Origin: Pterobdella sp. o SKG-2022
Lineage: Eukaryota > Annelida > Clitellata > Hirudinida > Piscicolidae
Length of the DNA stretch: 64,000 nucleotides
Direction: 5' to 3'
Assembly: GCA_964035795.1 (NCBI GenBank)
Contig: OZ038321.1
Location: forward strand, 9,328,294-9,392,293
A program made the position numbers and the translations under genes. The notes beneath the pieces are model-generated. The model saw only the letters and a program-made list of their open reading frames with translations, was not told the DNA's origin and searched no databases. Below, in pieces: positions 15,701 through 27,400 of this stretch (positions within the stretch are counted from its first letter, which is position 1; each line of letters opens with the position of its first letter).

Positions 15701-18530
15701 CAGGTGTTCCCTAAGGGGGCGTCCTATCACCCACACTATTCAACATATACCTCTCAGACATACTACTCCCCAAAGTCAGCTCACTCAACCTCATCACCTA
15801 TGCAGACGACATCACCATAACATCATCCCACCCCAACACCAACACAGCCGCCCAGAACCTCCTCCCATATCTCAATGAAATACACACATGGGCTCACAAT
15901 AATAACCTACAAATCAACCCTACCAAAACAACATCAACTCTCATGACCCCTGACCCATCAGAATATAACAAACTACTGAACATCAACAACACTCCCATCC
16001 TACCATCTCCAATTCTACCATCCTTGGCTTAACTTTTGATGCCAAACTAAAATTCTCCACCCACACAGACAACACCATCACAAAAGCAAAAAAAACACTC
16101 AATCTCCTAAAACTCCTCACATCAACACACTGGGGAAAAAGCAAAGAAACATTCATCACCACATACAAAACATTACTCCTTCTCATCATCGAATACGCCA
16201 ACACCATCTGGTCACCCATCATCTCATCTACCTTCCTCAACAAACTCCATAAAATCCAAAACGCAGCTTTGAGAACAATCACTGGCTGCACCCTTGACAC
16301 CAACACCCAACACCTCCACTCAGAGACCAAAATCCTTCCACTCCAAAACCATCTCAAACTTCACGCATCATAACTCATACAAAAAGCCTCCCACCCCATT
16401 CATCCCCTACACCCACTCACCACACAAGAAGCCCATCCCAGATACGAAAAACAATCCACATTCAACAACATCAACTACACTCTAAACATACTCTCTTCCC
16501 AGACCACCTCTCACACACAAATAAAAAACAGCATGAAAACAATACACACAAAAATAGTACACCACTACATATCCACTCACAACAAAATCCTCAGCAAGCA
16601 ACCCCCACCCATTCATGAATCAGAAACCACACTCGCCGCACTCTCACTCAACTCAGGTCAAACAAACCACCTTTCATCCTCTCATGCCTCAACAAAATCT
16701 CACCCTCATCTCATCCTTCACTTTCATGCTCACTCTGCCAAACAAATCTTCACAACATCCCTCGCCTCTTCACCTGCCTCCAAATAAGTACCACACGGCT
16801 CCGAAAGTCTGTGGACCGACCCCGTGAGAGCGGCTGAGCCACCTCGACCACTGGACGGTCTTGATGGGGACACGAGGAGCACCCAACAAGACTAGGGTGC
16901 TCGGGGTAAAAAAAAAGGGTAGGGCTCGGCTGGAAGGCTGTACGTCGTAGAAGATAAACATGGAATACTCGAGAAAATCTTTAAAATATGTGGGAGACCC
17001 GTCATGACATATGGCTTGTAAACTTTGATGTTAAGATCTGTTGAAAAGGAAATTTTGCAAAAAGCATAACAATGAATGCTTTGAATGGTTTTTGGTGTTC
17101 ATTTGGCTAAAAGTGTGAGTCAAAAGAAGTTGATGGGTAGATTGGGTTTGTAGGATAGGATTGCTGAAGCGCAATGATAAGATCAATATGTAAAGCCAAG
17201 CTAGAAGATCGAAGAAGCACAGAAGCTCTTCTTGAAAAACTCAACATCGAAACGGCCATCCGTTGTAACAGACTGAGGTAATTTAGTCACGTAGAACGCA
17301 GCACTGGCTGGGTAACGAATGTTTAGAGTATCAATGTGCCAGCAATAAAAAAACCTGAAAAACCAAAGCTGGCATGGGAAGAGCTGCTGAAGAAGGACCG
17401 CAAAAAGTTTGAAATTTCAACAACCAGCCCTAATGACCACCCTGCATGAAAGAATACTTTGAGGAAAACGGACTCTAAAATGAAGGATCATGATGAAACA
17501 GAAAGTTTGAGATAAATGGATCACGTTGTAGAAATGAGAGATGATGATTGTATGAAGCAGGGGGGGTTCGAGGTTGAAGTTAGAAGTTTTCTGTCCAACT
17601 TATCCAGCAATTGTAGACTCGGATTAGTGTTTGAAGATGAGAGTTAAGCGGAGAGAGGATAAAATCACGGAGAAAAGTCAGTGACACCATGGTAGATGTA
17701 TTGACTCTAATAAGACAGATATTTATCTGTCGAAAGGTCCCTTGCTCAAATATACTGTTTTTTTTGGTGAAATTATTTAAAATTTCATCAATATTATTTT
17801 TATGGTTAATAAATAAAATTTTCAAAAGCTTATTTTTTAAAAATTAATGTCTCACTCAAGATTTCGATGTTGAATTAAGTGTCAATAGTTTAAATTTATT
17901 GAGATGATTTCTTTAAGGCAACTCTTGCTTGAATCTCTTCAGGGTACTGATGATAACGTGGCGGAATGATATGTTAGGGGGCTTGGAGTTGTTGAAGAAA
18001 GCCATCCAGGTGGACCCTTCCAATGCCTTCGCATACCAGGCTCTGGGCACCATTCTCTTCCAAAAGTACCTTATATTTTTTTCAATTTTTTTTGTATAGT
18101 TATTGTTTCTTTCTACGCTCTTGGTATTTCGATTTTTACTGATTTTCAAATATTTCAATTAAGTTTTAAAATTCTTACTGTTTTTTGAGAAGATTAACTT
18201 TTTTTCTTGCAAATTTAATTACTTTTTGGGATATAAATGAAATGCAAAATGCAGAGGGGACACCAAAGAAGGTATTGAGAACATTGAGAAAGCTCTTGAG
18301 TATATCTCTTTGAAGACAGAAATGTCACATCTGTACACCATAATTGAAGCTACTCAAGTTCAAACCAAGGTTGCCCCTATTTTCAATTGTTTTAGCTCGC
18401 ACTTTTTGTGAAATATTCTAAATTGGGAATTTTTTTTTAATTTTTAGATTTTATAAGTTTGACTGATTGACACAATGAACGACAGGTTGCTTCGAGGTTG
18501 GGTGTCAATCTGAACACTGCTCTGTCGTGA
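9769..18530 (+). CDS. TOMM70: Mitochondrial import receptor subunit TOM70
   Basis: Outer-membrane receptor that takes Hsp70/Hsp90-delivered preproteins, notably metabolite carriers, to the TOM pore. Exons: 9769-9921, 9983-10071, 10502-10583, 10650-10705, 11705-11775, 11980-12089, 13316-13741, 13819-13953, 14035-14140, 14349-14467, 14626-14723, 17943-18065, 18255-18369, 18486-18530. Phases agree throughout and give 575 codons plus stop; human TOM70 has 608. The N-terminus has one membrane anchor (VGVPVSVVGGIYLY) followed by basic RR. TPR repeats follow: ARKFKVQGNEHFKAGRY, STYYQNRAAAYDQM, YIKALNRRAKAY, PDVFLHRGQ, AYVHKG, AFAYQALGTI. The C-terminus EMSHLYTIIEATQVQTK matches the family's last repeat. 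An acidic Asp/Glu-rich insert lies in exon 7. Introns range from about 60 bp to 3.2 kb, the largest being full of retrotransposon. The exon 2/3 junction is inferred from alignment and has a weak acceptor. Confidence 0.95.
10753..11442. repeat. Large imperfect fold-back element in TOMM70 intron 4
   Basis: The two halves are imperfect reverse complements over roughly 300 bp each. The left half runs from GGATATGACATTAAACTGCA through GGCAAGGC to CAGTTACTGGGACATG; the right half mirrors it from CATGTTCCAGTAACTG through GCCTTGCC to TGCAGTTTAACATCATGTCC. The centre is at about 11040-11115. This suggests a non-autonomous fold-back element. One arm resembles sequence at about 56330-56550. Confidence 0.8.
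12753..12967. repeat. Near-perfect hairpin (MITE-like) element in TOMM70 intron 6
   Basis: Two arms of about 104 bp (12753-12856 and 12864-12967) are almost exact reverse complements around a 7-base loop. The tip reads AACGTTAGC ... GCTAACGTT. No ORF inside. The low divergence between arms implies recent insertion or arm homogenisation. A related copy lies at about 57254-57400. Confidence 0.9.
14780..17500 (+). mobile_element. Old LINE remnant interrupted by a younger LINE (TOMM70 intron 11)
   Basis: Flanks at about 14780-14863 and 16917-17500 become continuous when the inner element is removed. They read as a decayed C-terminal LINE ORF with pieces such as FCCLGKSLNDGRK before the insertion and PKLAWEELLKKD-like residues after it. 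Many stops are present. The family looks like the one at 51.2-52.7 kb and 59-60.2 kb. Confidence 0.6.
14864..16916 (+). mobile_element. 5'-truncated Jockey/CR1-type LINE, C-rich, with 11-bp target-site duplication
   Basis: GGGTAGGGCTC flanks the insertion at 14853-14863 and 16917-16927, and the 3' end is GGGGT followed by about nine A. The RT reads IIPIAKPNKNP, HGFRAAHSTTTALHQI, TALDMTKAFDMVNIH, GGVLSPTLFNIYLSDI and LITYADDITITSS (YADD box). It is followed by WSPIISSTFLNKLHKIQ and, in shifted frames, a Cys/His-rich C-terminus and SLWTDPVRAAE. The endonuclease half is absent. A frameshift lies near 15990 and others after 16600. Four in-frame stops are seen, all TAA. The coding strand is very poor in G, unlike the host genes. 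Confidence 0.88.
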
Positions 18531-18596
18531 ACAGTCAGTGCTGTTGTGGGTGATGTACATGATTGCATGGAGAATGTAGTCGGATAATTTTTTCAT

Positions 18597-18602
18597 AATA
18601 AA
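18597..18602 (+). terminator. Poly(A) signal for TOMM70
   Basis: AATAAA 67 bp past the TOMM70 stop codon. Confidence 0.6.
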
Positions 18603-18800
18603 TAACATAGACTAAATATTGAAGAGCGATTATCTTGACCGTAGAAACTAAATTAACTGTGCTATGTATTTTGATTGATTCTCTCACGTCATTTAAGTTT
18701 TATGTTTTTACTGCATACCAACGTGGAATTTTTATTGAAAGTTTTATTTTTCGTCACTTTTTAATTAAAGAAACTCAGCTTTTAGCATTTAATTTTTCTT

Positions 18801-18806
18801 TTTATT
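18801..18806 (-). terminator. Poly(A) signal for SVEP1
   Basis: TTTATT on the plus strand gives AATAAA on the minus strand, about 140 bp past the SVEP1 stop. Confidence 0.55.
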
Positions 18807-18948
18807 AAGAGCATCTGTTAGGAGCCACACAAACTCTTCCGCTTGTGCATCTTGGCTTGCAAGAGGCTGTTAAAGTTCATCACAATTTTAACTTTTAAAT
18901 ATGCATAAAGTTGTTTGTGTGAAGGATGTTATTTCAAAAAGATTTAAA

Positions 18949-21458
18949 CTAACGCTTTTGGCATTGTAAGCCTTTGTAGCCGTAAGGACACTTGCACGAG
19001 TATGGTTTGAAACAGTGTCCCCCGTTTAAACACGGAAGTAGGCAAATCGCTAGTAAATTTGATAATTAAAAATTTTTTTATTAAAGAGGTGTTGTAACAT
19101 CATTTTTAGGACGGGTATGTCAATAGTAATTAATCTTCGTTAAAAGAATTATTCTTCGAAATACTAAACTTCTTGTACTTCCCGTACCTTTATTCTACTT
19201 TTTATACAAGTTTTTTTTTTGAATATAGAAAAGGAAAATGAATATCTCACAAAATTAAGTTTAGAAAAACATCAAATAGGGCCTACATAGTTTTGGCTTT
19301 ATACCATATGAGGGAAAAAAATTTAAATTACTCAAATGATGTTACTGAATCAGAATGCTTAAAGGCCATTTTTTCTAGTGCAACTAATTCAAAAAGATGA
19401 ACCAAAGTTAATCCAGTATATTGTGCTTTTTCACATTGCAGCCGTAAAAACATTTAGGGTTTCTCAAGTAAAGAAGTTGAAAATTGCACTGCAAAACCAA
19501 TTAATATCATTTCTGCACTTCAAATAGAAGTCCAAAAAAATCAGGATATATTGGTCGGAGCCTCTGACACGCGATTTTATATCAAACCCTCTGATAAGGT
19601 TGGTATTTATTATCATGAATACCAAGGATTTCACCAAATTTGAAAATATGCATAAACAACTCTAAAACCCAATAAAAACCTTTTTTTCTACAGACCAATT
19701 GCACTTAATTTTTTACCAAAAAAATACTAGTAAAAAAAATCTTTTCTAGATCACAACGTCACTCTCTCCTCTTACTAACACGAAACATCCTACTCAACAA
19801 CAAAAGCATTTTACTCAACAAAAAACATTATCGCAACAGATTCCAACAAGAAACTTCCATCTCAACCAATAATTCTTACTGCCATCAACCAGACCAACGT
19901 ATTTGATAACATTAGCATCCACTACCTTACTAATAAACTACTTCAGACCCAAATCAATCCTACAATATTAAAGTTTCTAGCCAATTACAGTACACTTGTT
20001 TCAACAATCAAACCTTAACAACAAGGGAGATGAAAAGATGCATACCACAAAGAAGATTTATTTTACCAACACAATTCAACATATACTTCTGGTATATCTC
20101 TTCCGAAAACAATATCACCAAAAACAATGAGGGAGCTGATCAATATCACCGCATCTCACGCCAACATACTCACAACACTTGAATCTTCAAATCGTACTTT
20201 AACAGTATTTACCGTACAGGGAAAGCCTAACAATAAAGGCCACAAAAACCACCATAATATTTATGACATCAGACCCATCAGAATATAATTAACATCTCAA
20301 TGTCACACTTAACAACGCCCATTACCAACACAAAAATACCATATTCTAGGCTCTACTTACCATCTCAAACTCATCTAATCAACACACAAAAAACACCAGA
20401 AAGCAATATGAGCTTTCAATTCCATAAAACTTTCAACCACCACAAACGGGGACAAAAGTAAAGAGGTCCTTATACTCACATAATACCCTAATCCTCCCAA
20501 TAATTAAAAATACCAACACAGATTAGTCGCCCCTTTTGTCACCAACAACGTTAAAAAATAAAATTAAAAAAAAATACAGCAATTTTAATTATTACTAGAT
20601 GCATTTCAGATACAAACATACAGCATCTCTAGACTCGAACAAAAATATATTTTTTTAAAACAACACGCATTTCAGCTCAAACAGAAAGCTTGCTATCCAC
20701 CTCATCCCCTACACCCACTCACCAAACAATTTGCAAATAATAAATTAAAAAAAACTACATTCAATAACAATAAAAACTATTATAACGATGCTAACAAACA
20801 TCACTGATTCAAAAATTAAGTTAGTTCAAAATTATAAACACTAAGATAGTTCATAACTACATAAAGCCCCAACAAATGCAAAAAAACCCAACCACCACTA
20901 AATCTCTTAGAGTCCACTCTAGATCACTCTACACCCCACATTCTCGCACAATTGAAAACCAAAAATTCACTTATTCTTTCACTTATGGAAACAAAATATC
21001 ACCATTTTCCCACCCAACCCCACTATGCCCGTCATGCCTCACTCTTATTTACGCCACACTTCACCTACTTTTTGACCACAATTTTCCGATCGGTCTGGAT
21101 CCAAAAAGACTGGTACAAACTAAAGAAGCAGCAGTGCATTTAAAAATGAAAGATTTCTATGGAAAATAAGAGGTTTTTTAACCAAGCTGGAGAACTTAAG
21201 AGAAAATAGAAAATAGGTCGTATAGAAAGGATCAAAAAGAAAGAGATGAATTAAATACTGGATAAAATATTTTTATCGAGTTTAAATAACACTATCTTTA
21301 TTTAAAATAACTACCATTTTTTTGGGATATTTCATTTGATGTAAAATTAACACTCATACCACCTTGCTCGCACATCTTGCCGGCAAACCCTTCCTTGCAC
21401 ACACAACTGTTTCTTGCCACACAACTCCCTCCATTTCTGCAACCATGCCGACACATAG
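18949..21458 (-). CDS. SVEP1: SVEP1 part 6: C-terminal EGF domains
   Basis: 21458-21360 encodes [20 protein letters not shown] ending GKMCEQ. 19049-18949 encodes [12 protein letters not shown] ... [15 protein letters not shown], ending KR-stop. These match the terminal CxxPCxNGGxC EGFs of SVEP1; vertebrates have three, here two. The 2.3-kb intron between them holds a decayed LINE. Confidence 0.92.
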
Positions 21459-24400
21459 CTTTCAAATAAATTTTATCTTTAGTTCTTTATATTTTTATTA
21501 TAATCCAAATTTAATGATTTTACACAAGCCACAATCAAACGAGTATATTTAGGAACACAAATTTTATTGAGATTCAAAGCTTTTCAAGTACTCTTACTTG
21601 AAAATGTTACTTAGTTGATAAAAAGCTTTGTATTTCAATAAAATTTATTTGTGTTTCTAAATATATCCAAATTAAAATTTTTGTAATTTATGAATGAAAT
21701 AATCTCATTTTAATTGAATGGCTCTTAAAGACTTCATCTGGTCTCAAGCCCTTTCATTATACACTAAAAATACTGTTTGTTTATAATTAAAAACATTTTA
21801 TTCCAAAGTACGTAACATTTACAGACATAGTGAAAACCTCTAAAACTCGAGGTTTTTGAAATTCAAACAATTTCTTACCGCCACCTTCAAACGTTCGAGT
21901 CTAACTTTCAGTCTGAACTCTTTTGTACTCATTCAATTTTTCTAGTTTTTGAAGTTCATTTAAAAGAAAAATTTGGTAATTAAGTCTATTATAAGTGAAA
22001 CGAAAGTGCAATTCCGGCTTGCTAAAAGGCAGAAGGCATGTTAGTGCAAAACAACCATTTTTTTTCTTTATTGAGTTTTTATCCTTTACACTCAAGTTTT
22101 GTAAAGCGAATTACATTTTTATCTAGAAAACTACTTTAGTTATCAAGTTTTTTTGTTTAGTAAACATTTTATATTCTTTTCCTTTGGGCTTATTTGTAAT
22201 GTAATGCTGTATTTGTAGCGCTTTTCCTTGTATTTCAAAGCGCTTGCTACATATTTAACATAGCAAAAATACATTGGAACAGATGCTAATTGTCGACCCA
22301 CACGGATCGAACCCGGTAACTTTAGTTAGTCTAATGCTCAACCACTGAGCTATATGGGCCGACTCGTTTGAAATGAATCTTCTAGAAAATAGCAAAAAGA
22401 CATCGAAAAGTAAATTGTTTCGACAGTTTTATAGCAAACTACTAATTATTAAAATACATAGAAACAGATATCTTTTTATATAACCATAATAGTTCACCAG
22501 CTCATGTTGACAATTTTTTCTACTATAAATATGAAAATATTTTGAAAATATGTGCACAAAATTGAAATTTTGGAAGTAGCATACCTTTACACTTTGGCCT
22601 AGGAACCCACTCGCCTGTTTTTGAACACGTCACTGGTATGGAATGTACTGGGCTACCTTTGTAACATCTGTAATGCACTTTTTCTCCTACATGATACTTT
22701 AAGCCAGGAAAAATAACAAATGCACTATTCTTTGGTTGCTTACACACAACTTCTTTTGAAGAAATATTAAAGATCATAAAATAAATTATGAAAAATTAAA
22801 TTTGAATAAAATTGATGCACCTTTGCATATGGGTTCATTGTGAGACCATGTTCCATTCAGCAAACAGGCTCTCTTATGTCTCCCATGTAGTTCAAAGCCT
22901 TTTTTGCATGAATACATGGCGAAAACAGTTTGTTTTTCAGAATCAATTGAAAATTTAACTTCGCCATTCGACAAGGTAGCAAATAAACATGGAGTTTTTA
23001 GACACTTTTGGCTACCTGTATTTTCATTTTCAAAGCATATTTCCGTTTTATCATGCAGCAAATTTTTTCCACATTCGGTTTCTATATCTTCATCATCAAA
23101 TTCTAAAGCACCGCTTCCTGAAAAACTAATTGAACTACACTCGACACAACCAAAGCTTTGGTCTTGTAACTTCAAACTTTCTATAGAAACGTTTGGAAAA
23201 AAATCATTTTCGTTTCGCCATTCACCGTTTTCATTGCAAATCATAACAGGGTTTCCAACTTTTCTGTAACCAAAGTCACATTGGTATTTTATTTTATTTC
23301 CTACTTTGTTTCCCTCCATGGTGAATGTAGAATGGTTCACAAAAGGAAGGTCCCCACAATGAATTTGTTCACATTTTGGTCTTGGTTCAGACCACGACCT
23401 ATTTTCCAAACATTCTATTTTTGAAAAACCATACATTTTAAAACCTAAATTGCATTCATAATAAGCTGATGAACCATATAAAGTGTCGAAATAATCAACT
23501 TCAGCATTTTTAATTTGTGGAACTTTTCCGCAAGAAATTCTTTCGCACGATGCATTCACATTAGACCAAAAACCAGATGTTTCACAACTTATATTTAAAG
23601 ATGATAACTTGATTTTATCATTTTTATTTTTCATTTCAAAGCCTTTTTCACAAATGTAAGTGTATGTTTCATTGTAGAAGTATTTACTTTTGAATTGAGT
23701 CACAACTGAATTACTAATGATGGGTGGGTTACCACAAATTACTCTTTCACATCTGGGTAGATCTTCGCTCCATGAAAGGTTTTTTAAACATATTAAATAA
23801 CTATTTCCTATTAAATAATACCCTTTTTTACATTTTATTTCTATTTCAAAGCCGATTTCATGGTACGTTTTATTATCTTTTGAATGGTGTATTTTAAAAT
23901 TCTTCGTCTCAAAGCCAGCCATGGAAGATATATTTGGAAATGTATCTAATCGGCACCCTTTCAACTTACAGACAGGTAATTTTCCAACCCATGTTTTCTT
24001 TTCAGTGCAAGTGATTGAAGACTTTTCAATAAGTTCGTAACCATCATCACAAGCGTATTTTAAGGTATCTCCAATAAAATAGGGTGGAATACTTTGGATT
24101 TTAACATTGGTAACCATGATTGTTTCTATTGAGCATTGTATTGGCTGACATGATGGTTCTGTTCCACTCCAAGAAGAATTCGATAAACATTCTCTCACAG
24201 CGTTTCCAACTAATTCATACCCTTTCTTACAGAAGTATTCGATTCGGCTTTTATAAAAGAAGTCATTACCTTTAATCGACCAATTTTTCTGGTTGACAGG
24301 TTTGGGGCAGATTATTGCGCTACATGAATTCGGACTTGTTTGACTCCAATTTCCGTTTTCCAAACATTTTATAGAAATAGCATTATTTTGTACAAAGTTT

Positions 24401-27400
24401 TCTTTGCACTTGAGCTTCAAAATTGAATTGACTTCGAAAGACTCTGACAACTCGTTGGGCGAAGGTATTTCCAAAAACGTTGGAAAGTTTGATATTGAAG
24501 GTTTTTGACAAAATATTTGTTGACAGAATGGAACTTCAGCATTCCAAGTACCATCGGCCCTGCATTTCAAAAGGTCATCACCGATAAGTTTGAAACCTAG
24601 CTTACATTTGAACTTCACTGCCGCGTTATATATTAATTTTCCATTTCGTTCAAATTCTTCTTGATTTTTTATAATTTGAAACACAAGATTTTTGTCAATA
24701 TCAATTTTTTTTTCACAAAAGACTTTTTCACACATAGGAGGTTGAGACCATTTTTTATTCCATAAGCATGTAATAGTTTCAGGACCAATTAGATGGTGGC
24801 CAACGTCACATAATACTTTTAACTCATCTTCAAAAAAATACTTTCTTTCTAAAATTTGTGCATTTGGTATAAAAGGTGGTGAGAGACATTGTATTTTTTG
24901 GCAGTTTTCCAAAATGGGGCTCCAATTACCTTTTAGTTCACATATAAATTTTTTATTCGCAGATTTTATTTCATATCCCTTTTCACATTCAATTTCAATT
25001 GAACTACGATAAGTGAAATTTTTTCCAATTATTTTCCCATTTTTTATGTTCATGATCGGACAAACTATTTCTTCACAAGCTGGCAACTCAGACCATTTCA
25101 AGTTTGGTAAACATTTGATGTACTCATTAGATGTTAATACATAACCAGTTTGACATGATAACTTTACTTTTCCCCCAACCTCAATCAAAGTTTCATTAAT
25201 TTTCTTAATTCCTTCAATTTCATTTATCAGCCATATGTTACATTGGTTTTTATGGCAAACAGGATATGTTGAAGTTGATAAATTCCCTGTGTGTAAGCAT
25301 GTGATTGACTTGTGACCAATCAATTTATAACCACTTTTGCAAGAAAATTTAATTATCTTGTTGTAATCGATTTTTTCTGAAAACATTATCTCAATGTTAT
25401 TTTCGTTTTTGAAGATTAAATTTGAATCATTTGTAAAAGGTAAAACACATTGTATGGTTTGACAAAAAGGATGATCAGGCAGCCAATTGTTCATCTCTCC
25501 ACATTTCAATACGCTAGAACCATTGAGTTTAAAACCAATTTTGCACTCAACTCTTACAGAATCCATATAAAACATATTTGTCTGATTATTTTCATTTTTA
25601 ATATAAGAATTGTTTATTGCTGGCCAATCACATTTTTTCCTAACACACAGTGGTGCTTCGTGGGACCAAAACCCAGTTTTATTACATAACAAAGTCCTTT
25701 CTCCTATTAATTCAAAGCCTTCATTGCAATATATTTCTATTATAGAACCAACTATTATAGATTCATGGTTTGAATAACCATTTTCAATATTCAATTCAGA
25801 ACATGAGCTAACTTCACAAACAGGACTCGGTTCGTTCCATTGTCCGTTTTCTAAGCAGACAGTTGTGCTACGGTCATCAACGACTTTATAATCAGATGGA
25901 CATGTAATTTTTATCACAGTAGCAAACGGCAATCCAGTTTTGTTTTCCAAAGGTAAACGCCCATATCCTTTTGAGCTATGTTGGTTTTGCACTATTTTTG
26001 CATTAAATTTCGCTTCATAAAACTTTTGAGATACAATTTTATAATTAAACATTGGTTCTGGACAAAGGGAAATATGGCATTGAGGTACAGATGCAGACCA
26101 AACTCCAGACTCCATGCAAGTGATTGTATCATTACCTTCCATCATGTAGCCTATTGGACATTTCATGTGATAGGTATCACCATGAATATTTAAATTATTC
26201 CTTTTTATGCTTTCTTTAGAAAACAAAACATTGTCTAGAACATAAAGAACGTGATTAAAAGTGATAGGGGGGCAAGTTACCAAATCTCTTAATTGTTTTT
26301 CGACATCAAACGAACTTTTGAAACTTGACACTTGATCTGCTTGTATGTTCTGATCTTCAAAACATTCTATATTTTGTGTAGACCATAATCCGGAAGAAAG
26401 ACATTCGATTGAGTTGATAGAATTGTTAAATTCTTCATTCTCGCATACGTAATCTAGTTTGTCTTTAAAATGAAATTTTTTGTTTGTAATCTTGAAATCT
26501 CTCCATAAATCTTTGTTATTGCTCGTTCTTTCAACAAACTTTCCATTTTTAATTTCAATTTCATTCGAACAACTAATTTTTTCACAGCGGTGTATTTCAA
26601 AATCCCAAAACCCATTAGAGTTACATTCTAGAGTATCATCACCAATTAGACTCCACCCTTCCATGCATGAAAAAGGAAAAACAAAACCAATTGGAAACTT
26701 TTTCAGTGATGTTTTTTCAAGATTTTTTATGAAAACCCCTTGAGGTAGTTTGGGCAAAGAGCAAGTAATTTCTGCAAAGTTATAAAGAATAATGCTTACA
26801 ATTTTATAAAAGTGGTCTTTTATTAACCTTCACAATTGCCAAGCTCCCCTATCCATTCGCCTTTTTGATTACAATATAAGGTTTCGTTTCCTAATAATTT
26901 GTATCCTTTGTAACATTTAAAATATGCCGTCTTATTATATTCATTCATTTTTTTAAAATTTCTATTATGTTTTTTCTCTAAAACTCTTCGCATATGTTTC
27001 TTCAAAGAGGGTGCTCCACACGTTACTCCTTTCAATGTTTTAAAACTGATTTAACAGCTTCTTATAACAAGTTGACAATGTATAATAAAAATTTATCTCA
27101 TTTTTAAGCCAAAACAAACTTTTACATTCGGGTTCCGTATCATTCCACGCATTGTTTATTGCGCAGTGCCTTACAACGGGTCCTTCTAACACAAACCCCT
27201 CTTGACATGAATAAAAAGCTTTTGATGACAGTGACAAAGATGTTGCATTGACAACCATAGGCAATTCAATTTCAGGTTTTGGGCAATCTGTTAAAAATTC
27301 GTAAACTACAGTTCATTTTAAAAAATTAAAAAAAATATTCAGTTTTTAGTTTATATTATTTCCAAAGATGAATAGGCATGGAATTGAAACAATTCATTAA

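Noticed and set aside
15983..16357. 124-codon minus-strand ORF in the C-rich LINE
   Set aside because: Antisense of the RT C-terminal region; open only because the strand is G-poor.
22904..23269. 121-codon plus-strand ORF and other plus-strand ORFs across 22.9-26.7 kb
   Set aside because: Antisense shadows of the giant SVEP1 CCP exon.
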